NCBI GenBank assembly: GCA_019636235.1
Contig: JAHBXW010000028.1
Location: forward strand, 1-49,478
Source: Planctomyces sp.
GTDB lineage: Bacteria; Planctomycetota; Planctomycetia; Planctomycetales; Planctomycetaceae
Length of the DNA: 49,478 nucleotides
Direction of reading: 5' to 3'
Notes under the pieces: model-generated
Told to the model about the DNA's origin: nothing
The model's database searches: none
What the model saw: the letters and a program-made list of their open reading frames with translations, nothing else
Position numbers and translations under genes: made by a program
Shown here: positions 25,834-35,680 of the stretch, one piece after another
How positions within the stretch are numbered: position 1 is the stretch's first letter
Layout of the letters: the number at the start of each line of letters is the position of its first letter

Positions 25834-27810
25834 TCACGAGCCTGGCGCGCCGGACACCGCGGCCGTGGGGACTTCAGTCGACCACGTCTCCCGCGAGATC
25901 GATCGCAACGCCGCCAGCTCCGGCGGCGTATTCGCCCGACCCAGCCAGCGCGAAGCGTTCCGCAGGACATATCGCCGATACAGCTTCAAAAACGCCCACT
26001 GCAGTCCGATGCAGAGCGTCCAGTAGACAATCGGGCCGCGCTCGCTCAACCGGCCGGTCTCCGCGTCGAAGATCACTAAAGGCGGGCACAACAGCGGCAT
26101 CACCAGCTGCACGACGGAGGCGCTCGGCGCAGGGCGGCCGCCGCCCGCCATGCGGATCAGCGAACCGTGGATCAGCCATTCCACAATCAGGCCGCCGGCC
26201 GTCCACAGCGTCAGGAACAGCGTCGCCGCCAGAATGGCCCGCGTCTGCGACCGGATCCGCAGACTCAGATGCAGGCCGATCCACGCCACCAGCGGCAATT
26301 GAATCGCCAGACTGGCCAGCGCGACAAACAGGTACATCAGTCCCGGATCCAGCACCTGCGCGAAATAGCCCGCGTGGAAACGCGTCTCCGTCCGCCACCA
26401 GGCATTCACCGCGACGCACGTGAGCAACGGAATCGCCAGCACGATCAACAGGCGGCGGACGCCCCGCATCTTCTCCAGCAGAATGTCCCGCGTGGACATC
26501 GGCGTGCACAGCAGCACGTCCAGCGACTCCTGCTGACGTTCGCCGGCGATCAGCACCGCCGACCGCACCGCGACGAACAGCAGGCACACTGCCCACAGAG
26601 TCTGACGCAGCATCATCAGGAACGACGACTGACCGGCCCCGGTCTGCGCGATGATCATCAGCAGGCACAGGAACAGCGTCGGCCCTTCGAGAACCAGCAG
26701 CACGCGGACCAGATACCGCACCGTCCCCAGCGACTTGCGCTGCGTCTCCCGCCAGGCCACCGGTTCGTACAGCGGCAGCCGGACCGACTCACGCGTCAGC
26801 GTAATGCCCCGCGTCAGCCGGTTGTGATTCAGGTTCTGGAACGTCCGGTCCAACGTTCGAAACAGCTTAAGCAGCCGGTTCTTCGGCTCGAGGAAGGCCC
26901 GGCGGACCAGGCAGACCCGCGCCGCCAGCAGGCACAGGAACGTCGCGCCCAGCGACGGCAGCGACAGCACCGCCAGGTCCAAAAGGCCCGACGTCCGCTC
27001 CAGAAAAACGAACGGCGTCAACGAGGCCAGCATCATGGCTCGGGCGTCCCCCGGCACGACTCGAGACGCCAGCGTGCCGTCGTTCTCGGGGGCGATCGGC
27101 CACCCGGTCAGCGCCTCCAGCGACCCGCCGAAATCCCGTCCCATGTTCCACAGAAGGTTCAGGAAATTCACCGCCCAATCGGAAACGATTGTGGATGCCA
27201 CGGGGAACAGCAGCGCAAACAGCAATGGCCCGAAGTGGATGGCGGCGATCGCGAAGTACGTCGCCAGAAACGCCTGCGATGTCGTCCGGAAATACGCGGA
27301 ACACGCAATCGACGCGGCGCCCGCCTGCAGCGCCGTCAACGCCAGGATCCATACCCCCTGAGCCACGTTCCAGCCGCTGAGGCCCCCCAATGCGAAACAG
27401 AACGTCATCGACGGCACGGCCATCAGCAGGTACAGGCCGATCGCCAGTTCCCGACTGAGATACTTCTCCAGAATGACCGACCAGGGGCGCAATCGCGTCA
27501 AAAACAGCAAGCCCAGCGTGCCGCGCTCCTTTTCCCCCGTGATGACGCCGCACATCATCGCCGGCAACAGCAGGTAGACCCCCACGAGCTGCATCTGCAT
27601 CAGCAGGTCGAACATCCGACCGCCTTCGCGGAGGATGTCGAACGGGCCGAGCGCGTCCCGGTAGACCGAAATGTAGAACACCAGCACCGTCAGGCCGCCC
27701 AGCAGCGCCGAATAGACCGTCTGCAGCACTGCGGTCCGCTTCCGCACCGCCTGCTCGGTGAGTTCCTTCGCGAGGAGCGGCAGCCCCCAGGCCCGGTCGC
27801 CGCGGATCAT
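25834..27810 (-). CDS. ABC-2 type transporter permease, internally duplicated
   Basis: A 658-residue integral membrane protein, about twice the usual size for ABC-2 permeases. Two similar halves are visible. Each has early spans and then a cytoplasmic signature: GEKERGTLGLLFLT...ILEK (from residue 92) in the first and GERQQESLDVLLCTP...LLEK (from residue 423) in the second. Clusters of spans follow in both. The halves are joined by a basic linker (about 300-360). One chain could thus provide both permease halves of an exporter. It overlaps the ATPase gene by four bases (ATGA, 27807-27810), so the two are translationally coupled. The cargo is unknown; in planctomycetes such pairs are often called NatA/NatB-like. 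Confidence 0.88.
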   Translation of the reverse strand: MIRGDRAWGLPLLAKELTEQAVRKRTAVLQTVYSALLGGLTVLVFYISVYRDALGPFDILREGGRMFDLLMQMQLVGVYLLLPAMMCGVITGEKERGTLGLLFLTRLRPWSVILEKYLSRELAIGLYLLMAVPSMTFCFALGGLSGWNVAQGVWILALTALQAGAASIACSAYFRTTSQAFLATYFAIAAIHFGPLLFALLFPVASTIVSDWAVNFLNLLWNMGRDFGGSLEALTGWPIAPENDGTLASRVVPGDARAMMLASLTPFVFLERTSGLLDLAVLSLPSLGATFLCLLAARVCLVRRAFLEPKNRLLKLFRTLDRTFQNLNHNRLTRGITLTRESVRLPLYEPVAWRETQRKSLGTVRYLVRVLLVLEGPTLFLCLLMIIAQTGAGQSSFLMMLRQTLWAVCLLFVAVRSAVLIAGERQQESLDVLLCTPMSTRDILLEKMRGVRRLLIVLAIPLLTCVAVNAWWRTETRFHAGYFAQVLDPGLMYLFVALASLAIQLPLVAWIGLHLSLRIRSQTRAILAATLFLTLWTAGGLIVEWLIHGSLIRMAGGGRPAPSASVVQLVMPLLCPPLVIFDAETGRLSERGPIVYWTLCIGLQWAFLKLYRRYVLRNASRWLGRANTPPELAALRSISRETWSTEVPTAAVSGAPGS

Positions 27811-28805
27811 GCGGTGACGCCTTCCGTCAGCTTCATGAACGCCGTCTCCATGTCCATCGCCTCCGGTTGAAACATGCGGATGCGGGCTCCCAGCCGGACC
27901 AGCTCCTGATGCAGGTCCTCGATGGGCAGCACCTCCTCCCGGACGTGAATCGCCAGCCGGTCCGTCTGCTCCTCGATCTGGGAGATGCCTTCGACCTTTC
28001 GCAGCCCCTCGGCCAGCGGCTGCATCTCTCCGGCCACCTGCACGTGCACCACGCGACGAATCGACAGCAGGCGATAAATGTCGCTCAGCGAACCATCGGC
28101 CACCAGCCGGCCCGCCTCGATGATGCCGATCCGCGTACAGAACTGCGCCAGTTCGTGCAGGATGTGGCTGGAGACGAGGATCGTCTTGCCCATCTCCTGC
28201 AGCGCCTTGAGGAGTTCACGAAACTCGATCCGGGCCCGGGGGTCCAGACCCGATGCCGGCTCGTCGAGCAGCAGCAGATCCGGATCGTGCAGGAGCACGC
28301 GGGCCAGCGCCAGCCGCTGCTTCATCCCCCTTGACAGGGAATCGACCTGCGAGTCGATCTTGTGCGTCAGATCGGTGAGCTGCAGCACGTCATCGACGAT
28401 GCCGGCCCGCCGCGCCAGCGGGATGCGATACGCGGCGGCGAAAAAGTGCAGGTACTCCCGGGCCGTCAGGTCCTCGTAGACGCCGAAGAAGTCGGGCATG
28501 TAGCCCATCATCGTGCGGACTTTGTCGGGGTCGCTGCGGACATCCACGCCGTTGATCCGCACGCGCCCCTCGAAGTCCTTCTGCAGCGTGGCGAGGACGC
28601 GGATAGTGGACGACTTGCCCGCGCCGTTCGGCCCGATGAAGCCAAACACCTCGCCCCGGGGAATCTGGAACGAAATCCCGCGGACGGCTTCAAGCTTTCC
28701 GTACCGAACGCGGAGATCGCGGACATCGACGACCGCCTGCGGCGCGGTCGCGGCGGCCGGCTCGCCCGCGTTGTTCTCATCCAGGACGACAGGCTCGTGT
28801 GACAT
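27807..28805 (-). CDS. ABC transporter ATP-binding protein
   Basis: A 332-residue ATPase powering the duplicated permease. It shows Walker A GPNGAGKS (58-65), the signature LSRGMKQR (157-164), Walker B LLLLDEPASGLD (ending 188) and the switch His in SSHILHEL. A C-terminal region of about 90 residues follows (VVHVQVAGEMQPLAEGL...), typical of CcmA/NatA-type exporters. A short extra segment precedes the ABC domain. The stop overlaps the permease ATG by four bases. A divergent region of about 155 bp separates it from the [2Fe-2S] protein gene. Confidence 0.94.
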   Translation of the reverse strand: MSHEPVVLDENNAGEPAAATAPQAVVDVRDLRVRYGKLEAVRGISFQIPRGEVFGFIGPNGAGKSSTIRVLATLQKDFEGRVRINGVDVRSDPDKVRTMMGYMPDFFGVYEDLTAREYLHFFAAAYRIPLARRAGIVDDVLQLTDLTHKIDSQVDSLSRGMKQRLALARVLLHDPDLLLLDEPASGLDPRARIEFRELLKALQEMGKTILVSSHILHELAQFCTRIGIIEAGRLVADGSLSDIYRLLSIRRVVHVQVAGEMQPLAEGLRKVEGISQIEEQTDRLAIHVREEVLPIEDLHQELVRLGARIRMFQPEAMDMETAFMKLTEGVTA

Positions 28806-28961
28806 GAATCGACGGTCCGCGCGGCGGGTTCGGTTCTGCGGTTCTCAGGAGAGTACGTCGCCAGGCTGGCCCATTGATTGACGCATTTTTCCCGAGGGAT
28901 ACTCGAACGGCCCAACGCCTGCCATGATAGCAGCCTCCATCCTGCGGGGAGCATTCCGGCC

Positions 28962-29264
28962 TTGGAACCCGACGATCTGCTGTGTTACTGCTTTCACGTC
29001 CGCAAGCGCAAGGTCCAGAACTTCCTGCGGGTTCAGCGGCCGCGCGTGGCGAGCGAGCTCAGCCAGTGCGGCGGCGCGGGAACGGGCTGCGGCTGGTGCG
29101 TGCCGTACCTGAAACGGATGTTTGAGGACTGGCGACAGGGAACCGCCCCGGCAGCCGGCGAACCGACGGCGGCCGACTACGCGCAACAGCGCGCGGCCTA
29201 CATTCGCGCCGGAAAGGGGCGACCTCCGGCCGGGGCCGAACCGCTGCCCGACGAGTCGACATAA
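28962..29264 (+). CDS. BFD-like [2Fe-2S]-binding protein
   Basis: A 100-residue protein with the cysteine spacing of bacterioferritin-associated ferredoxin: C8-x-C10 and C43-x-x-C46, with CYCFHV and GCGWCVPYL around them. The family binds one [2Fe-2S] cluster and passes electrons or senses iron. The tail (about 60-100) is Ala/Pro-rich and unlike short Bfd proteins. I favour TTG 28962 as the start because GGGGAG lies 10 bases before it and the Cys pair falls at the usual position; ATG 28878 would add 28 unsupported residues. It converges on nrfA with 39 bp between them. No bacterioferritin gene is near, so its partner is unknown. Confidence 0.78.
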   Translation: MEPDDLLCYCFHVRKRKVQNFLRVQRPRVASELSQCGGAGTGCGWCVPYLKRMFEDWRQGTAPAAGEPTAADYAQQRAAYIRAGKGRPPAGAEPLPDEST

Positions 29265-29303
29265 CGTCGGCGCGCGGCGGACCTCGCGATTGGCCCGGCA
29301 GAC

Positions 29304-30932
29304 TTATTCCGCGGCGGGACGCTCCGCCGGCGTCACTCCCTGCACCGGTTCAACGGGCCGCTGCGATTCCGGAGCCTCCGGCGCGCGATGCCGCAGTGCC
29401 CGGGCCTGCGCCTGCCGGCTGTAGTCGATCGACTCGCCCAGGATTCGCGCCGCCTCCTGGTCCGCGTGGAAGCCCAGCGAGTTTTCGCTGCTGATGAAGT
29501 CCAGCCGCCACATCGCCTTCTTCTGCAGCTCGAAGATCGGGGCGAGTTCCTCGGGCGATGCGCCGGCCGCTTCCAGCTCGCGGATCGCATCGAGCATGTC
29601 GGTCATGGCGACCGCCGCCCGCTCGACCAGCGCCTTCGTCCGGTTCTGGATCACGTCCACCTTTTCGCGCAGCTCGCTCTCGGGAACGTTGTGGCAGGTC
29701 TGGCAGGCGTTGTTGATGTTCAGCATCGGGCTCCGCACCCAGTGGCTGCTGACCTTCATGGCGCCCTGTCGTTCGTAGGGCATGTGGCAGTCGGCGCAGC
29801 TCACGCCGCTGCGGGCATGCACGCCCTGGCTCCAGAGTTCGAACTCGGGATGCTGGGCCTTGTAGACCCGGGCGCCCGTTTCCCCATGCTCGTAGTCGTA
29901 GAAGGGCGTACCGTCGGGAAACACATGGGCGTCGTAGGCGGCCTCCATCTGTTCGACCTTGAGGCCCTGGCTCCAGGGGAAGAACAGCGTCTCGCGGGAG
30001 GCGCAGTAGTATTCGACGTGACATTGCCCGCAGACATAGCTGCGCATCTCCTGCCGGCTGGCGTCGACGTTGGGATCGTACGCACGGTCGCGGCGGCCGG
30101 CGCGCCAGCGTTCGATGCTGGGGAGGTGCGGAACGTGGTCGTCGCTTTCGGCCAGCGCCGCGATGCCGAGGATGAAGCCGGGCCGCGTGACGCGAACCTT
30201 CATGGACGCCGGATCGTGGCAGTCGAGGCAGCCCACGGGATGAGCGCCCCCGTCGTGCGGGTCCTCCCCGAAACGGGGAGTTCCGGGAATCGAGTCAGGC
30301 GTGCGGACGAGCTCCGCATGCGCAGCCGCGTAGTCCATCGCGCCGGCCAGCTCGAACCCTTTCATGACGGCGGGCCAGTCGAACGCCGCCCCCAGCGCCT
30401 CGGCGTCGGCGGGACGCCCCTCGGCCTCCAGTCCCAGCCGGCGATACATCGGAATCACGGATGCGTGGCAGTGCAGGCAGGCCCCCGCCTGCTTCCGCTG
30501 CGTTACGCGCTCGGTGACTTCCTGGTCGTACAGCATGTAGGCGTGTCCCCGGGCCTCCCGGTAATCGATGCTGAACGCGTAGCCCGCGTACATCCGCCGC
30601 AGCCAGGGATGCTCGTCGAGCTTGCTGGCCGGCATGGCGCTCGATCCGCCGAACTCGGTTTCCGAGTTGTCGACGGTGCGGCTGTAGGTGTCGTGTTGAT
30701 ACGGCCAGTTGGCGCCCCAGGGCCGGGAGTCCGAGCTGACCTCGTTGACCTCGACTGTCCGCACGAAGGGCACGCGGGCCTCCTGGCGATGCTCGAAGAT
30801 CGTCACCAGCAGACCCGTGACGGCGAAGGCGATCAGACCCGTGGCCGCGAACAGCCCGCCCAGCAGCAGGGCGCCGCGGCGCGAGAGGCGCGGCGTTCGC
30901 GATTCGGCGGGGTTCGAAGCGTCGGCCGGCAT
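29304..30932 (-). CDS. nrfA: Ammonia-forming cytochrome c nitrite reductase, catalytic subunit
   Basis: A 542-residue pentaheme enzyme reducing nitrite to ammonium with six electrons in the periplasm. The heme sites are CLHCH (152-156), CLDCH (235-239), CGQCH (301-305), CADCH (379-383) and CQTCH (410-414). The first, which binds the active-site heme in NrfA, is CxxCH rather than the classical CxxCK. Catalytic surroundings are kept: CGQCHVEYY (Tyr), KAQHPEFELW and GVH before CADCHMP. An uncleaved-looking hydrophobic segment (about 20-46), preceded by SRRGALL, probably anchors it. AAGGAG lies seven bases before the ATG. The gene lies 44 bp behind nrfH. Confidence 0.95.
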   Translation of the reverse strand: MPADASNPAESRTPRLSRRGALLLGGLFAATGLIAFAVTGLLVTIFEHRQEARVPFVRTVEVNEVSSDSRPWGANWPYQHDTYSRTVDNSETEFGGSSAMPASKLDEHPWLRRMYAGYAFSIDYREARGHAYMLYDQEVTERVTQRKQAGACLHCHASVIPMYRRLGLEAEGRPADAEALGAAFDWPAVMKGFELAGAMDYAAAHAELVRTPDSIPGTPRFGEDPHDGGAHPVGCLDCHDPASMKVRVTRPGFILGIAALAESDDHVPHLPSIERWRAGRRDRAYDPNVDASRQEMRSYVCGQCHVEYYCASRETLFFPWSQGLKVEQMEAAYDAHVFPDGTPFYDYEHGETGARVYKAQHPEFELWSQGVHARSGVSCADCHMPYERQGAMKVSSHWVRSPMLNINNACQTCHNVPESELREKVDVIQNRTKALVERAAVAMTDMLDAIRELEAAGASPEELAPIFELQKKAMWRLDFISSENSLGFHADQEAARILGESIDYSRQAQARALRHRAPEAPESQRPVEPVQGVTPAERPAAE

Positions 30933-30976
30933 GAGGAAGCTCCTTGAACTCTGTGTGCCGCTGTGGGTTCCCGGGT

Positions 30977-31525
30977 TCAGCGATGGCCGTGTCCGACGTC
31001 GCTGTGGCAATGCACGCAGGCCAGCGATTCGCCCGTGTGTCCGATGTCGAGCATCGGATGGATCAGGTCCGCATGGCACTCGATGCAGGCGTTCTGCGTC
31101 ACGCGGCGGTTCCGCGGCTTGATCTGAATGGGCTCATGAAAGTTCTCCAGCGTGAAGGCCAGCGAGTGGAAGAATCCGTTGTCGGACTTCGTCACCCATT
31201 TGCCGATCGCGTCGTGCGGCAGGTGACAGTCGTTGCAGACCGCGACATGCCGATGGCTCGACTGCTGCCAGGAATCAAAGTGGTGCTGCATGATGTGGCA
31301 GTTGGCGCACGCTTCCGGATTGTTGCTGAGATAGCTCCAGCCCTGCCCGTAACCAAAGGTGAACGCGCCCAGGCCGAAGATGCCGCCGCACACGACGGCC
31401 AGCAGGATGGCCAGGATCGCGCGGGGCGACAGGCCACGCGGCTGCGGTTCCTGGCCCGGTTCCGCAGACGGCTGATCGGCCGGAAGGCCGGCCGGTTCGG
31501 CGGGCGGGTCGATCGGCTCGGGCAT
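30977..31525 (-). CDS. nrfH: Cytochrome c nitrite reductase small subunit (tetraheme quinol dehydrogenase)
   Basis: A 182-residue NapC/NirT-family membrane cytochrome that takes electrons from menaquinol and hands them to NrfA. A proline-rich N-terminal tail (about 1-33) leads to one membrane helix (36-58, AILAILLAVVCGGIFGLGAF). Four heme sites follow: CANCH (73-77), CNDCH (97-101), CIECH (147-151) and CVHCH (170-174). The family segment NPEACANCHIMQHHFDSW is present. A TAGAAT-like -10 lies near 31562-31567 on the minus strand, without a good -35. It is divergent from the dehydratase gene and heads the nrfHA pair. Confidence 0.95.
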   Translation of the reverse strand: MPEPIDPPAEPAGLPADQPSAEPGQEPQPRGLSPRAILAILLAVVCGGIFGLGAFTFGYGQGWSYLSNNPEACANCHIMQHHFDSWQQSSHRHVAVCNDCHLPHDAIGKWVTKSDNGFFHSLAFTLENFHEPIQIKPRNRRVTQNACIECHADLIHPMLDIGHTGESLACVHCHSDVGHGHR

Positions 31526-31695
31526 AGACGTCGGCGCCTGTTGTGAGGAGTCTCAGCCGGGATTCTAAAAAGTGTTCGCGCGGCGTGCAGTGAGCGGCGG
31601 CGGGTTTTCCGGCGCGTCGTCGCCGCCCTGGAATCCCGCTATGCTCGCGGAGTTGACTGCGACGCCCGTCGCCCGCCCGTTCCTGACGCTCCGGT

Positions 31696-33663
<1,968 letters not shown>

Positions 33664-33681
33664 AGCCCGCGGCCCCGGATC

Positions 33682-34698
33682 TCACTGATACTTCGGAATC
33701 GACGGCTCGGGAACCTCCTGCAGCAGCCGGTTCACGATGTCGTCGCTCGCCATCCCTTCGGCCTGCGCCTGAAAGTTGGGCGAAATCCGGTGACGCAGCA
33801 CCGGCACCGCCACGTGTCGCACGTCCTCGAACGACACCGCCGGACGGCCGTCCATCGCCGCCACCGCCCGGGCCCCCATGATCAGATACTGCCCCGCCCG
33901 CGGCCCCGCGCCCCAGTCCACCAGGTCCCGGATGAACGACGGCGCCGAACCGTCCGCCGGACGCGTCGCCCGCACCAGTCGCGCGATGTAGTTGATCATC
34001 AGCGGCGCGCACTCGATCTGCGTGATCTGCTTCTGCAGGTACAGAATCGACTTCGCCGACAGCACCTTGCGGACCTCCGCCCGCTCGCCGCTCGTCGTCG
34101 TCGTCAGAATCCGCTCCTCCTCCTCCAGCCGCGGGTAGTCGACCTTCACATTGAACATGAACCGGTCCAGCTGGGCCTCGGGCAGCGGATACGTCCCCTC
34201 CTGCTCGATCGGATTCTGAGTGGCGATCACGAAGAACGGCTCGGGCAGCGGATAGGTCTCCTGGCCGACCGTCACCTCCCGCTCCTGCATCGACTGCAGC
34301 AGCGCCGCCTGCGTCTTCGGCGGCGTCCGGTTGATTTCGTCCGCCAGCAGCACGTTCGTGAACACCGGACCCTTCACGAACCGGAACTCCCGCCGGCCGC
34401 CGTCCCCCTCGTCCAGCACATTCGTGCCGGTGATGTCCGAGGGCATCAGATCGGGCGTGAACTGAATCCGCTTGAACTGCACGTCCAGAATCCGGGCGAT
34501 CGTGCTCACAACCAGCGTCTTCGCCAGCCCCGGCACGCCCACCAGCAGGCAGTGCCCGCCGGTGAAGATCGCCGCCAGAATCTGCTCGATCACGGCCTCC
34601 TGGCCGATGACGACCTTGTGCAGCTCGTCGAGCATCAGCTCGCGGTGCTTCTTGAACTTCTCGAGGAACTCGTCGAAGTCGCGCTTGGGTTCAGCCAT
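33682..34698 (-). CDS. MoxR-family AAA+ ATPase
   Basis: A 338-residue ATPase of the MoxR group, chaperone-like machines that help mature or activate other complexes. It has Walker A GVPGLAKT (54-61), Walker B with VLLADEINRTPPKTQAAL (Asp120-Glu121) and sensor 1 IATQNPIEQEGTYPLPEAQLDRF. A helical lid domain with VDWGAGPRAGQYLIMGARA completes it. MoxR genes usually precede DUF58 and VWA-domain genes; downstream here is a convergent dehydratase, so no such partner is adjacent. I see no clear ribosome-binding site. The preceding gene on this strand is panB, 84 bp away. Confidence 0.94.
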   Translation of the reverse strand: MAEPKRDFDEFLEKFKKHRELMLDELHKVVIGQEAVIEQILAAIFTGGHCLLVGVPGLAKTLVVSTIARILDVQFKRIQFTPDLMPSDITGTNVLDEGDGGRREFRFVKGPVFTNVLLADEINRTPPKTQAALLQSMQEREVTVGQETYPLPEPFFVIATQNPIEQEGTYPLPEAQLDRFMFNVKVDYPRLEEEERILTTTTSGERAEVRKVLSAKSILYLQKQITQIECAPLMINYIARLVRATRPADGSAPSFIRDLVDWGAGPRAGQYLIMGARAVAAMDGRPAVSFEDVRHVAVPVLRHRISPNFQAQAEGMASDDIVNRLLQEVPEPSIPKYQ

Positions 34699-34782
34699 GG
34701 TCCGCGGGGGCAGCTGGAGAATGGGGGCGGGGTGGAACGGTTGTCGTGCATGCCCGGCGCGGAGGCAAGCCCGCCGAGGGGG

Positions 34783-35592
34783 TCAGTCGTGGCTGTGCGC
34801 GGCGTCCGGGAAGCGCCCGTCCCGGACCTCCGCCACATACCGGCCCGCCGCCTCGCGGATGACGGCCCCCAGATCGGCGTACCGCTTGAGGTATCGCGGC
34901 GAGAACCCCTGGGTCAGACCCAGCATGTCGGGAGTGACCAGCACCTGCCCGTCGCAGTCAGGGCCAGCCCCGATGCCGATCGTCGGGATCGACACGGCCG
35001 CCGTGATGTCCGCGGCCAGCGCCCGGGGAATGAGTTCCAGCACAATCGCAAACGCGCCCGCCGACTCGGCCGCCCGCGCGTCCGCCAGCAACTGCTCCGC
35101 GTTCCGTTGGATCGACGACATCTTCCCCAGGCGGCGGATGGACTGCGGGCGCATGCCCACGTGAGCCATCACCGGCAGGTCGGCCGCGGCCAGGGCCTCG
35201 ATCGTCCGGGCCTGCGTCACGCCCCCCTCGAGCTTCACGCACGCCGCGCCGGTCTCCTTCAGCACCCGGCCCGCGCTCCGCAGCGCCTGCTGCGGGCTGA
35301 CCTGGTATGACATGAACGGCAGGTCGACGATGACCAGAGCCCGCCGCGCGGCGCGGGCCACGATCTCCCCGTGATAGATCATCTCGTCGAGCGTCACGGG
35401 CAGCGTCGTCTCCCGACCCTGCACGACCATGCCCAGCGTGTCCCCCACCAGCAGCGCGTCGGCGCCCGCTTCGTCGAGCAGCCCGGCCGTCAGGAAGTCG
35501 TACGCGGTCAGTACGGCCAGCTTCCGCCCCCGGGATTTCGCTTTGACGAACTCGGGGACGGTCATTTTCGGCGGCGCCGATGCAGCAGCCAT
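34783..35592 (-). CDS. panB: 3-methyl-2-oxobutanoate hydroxymethyltransferase
   Basis: A 269-residue enzyme that transfers a hydroxymethyl group from 5,10-methylene-THF to ketoisovalerate, the first committed step of pantothenate and CoA synthesis. Signatures are VLTAYDFLTAGLLDEAGADALLVGD with the metal-binding Asp, TLPVTLDEMIYHGE, VDLPFMSYQVSP, ACVKLEGG, AHVGMRPQS and IGIGAGPDCDGQVLV. Length and order are normal. The start is close behind a strong terminator (see 35605-35646) and has only a weak ribosome-binding site. panC is not adjacent. Confidence 0.96.
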   Translation of the reverse strand: MAAASAPPKMTVPEFVKAKSRGRKLAVLTAYDFLTAGLLDEAGADALLVGDTLGMVVQGRETTLPVTLDEMIYHGEIVARAARRALVIVDLPFMSYQVSPQQALRSAGRVLKETGAACVKLEGGVTQARTIEALAAADLPVMAHVGMRPQSIRRLGKMSSIQRNAEQLLADARAAESAGAFAIVLELIPRALAADITAAVSIPTIGIGAGPDCDGQVLVTPDMLGLTQGFSPRYLKRYADLGAVIREAAGRYVAEVRDGRFPDAAHSHD

Positions 35593-35604
35593 GGTGGTCT
35601 CGAC

Positions 35605-35646
35605 GGAAAAGAAAACTCCCTGGCGGGCGAAAGGCCGGCCAGGGAG
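35605..35646 (-). terminator. Strong intrinsic terminator between the DUF1573 gene and panB
   Basis: On the minus strand a perfect 9-bp stem (CTCCCTGGC with GCCAGGGAG, 616-624 and 638-646 of the 35-kb block) encloses a 13-base loop. It is followed by TTTTCTTTTCC. It lies 34 bp past the DUF1573 stop and its T-run ends 12 bases before the panB ATG. Confidence 0.85.
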
Positions 35647-35680
35647 CGAGTGTCGCCAATCCCCCGCAGTGCGGGAAGCA

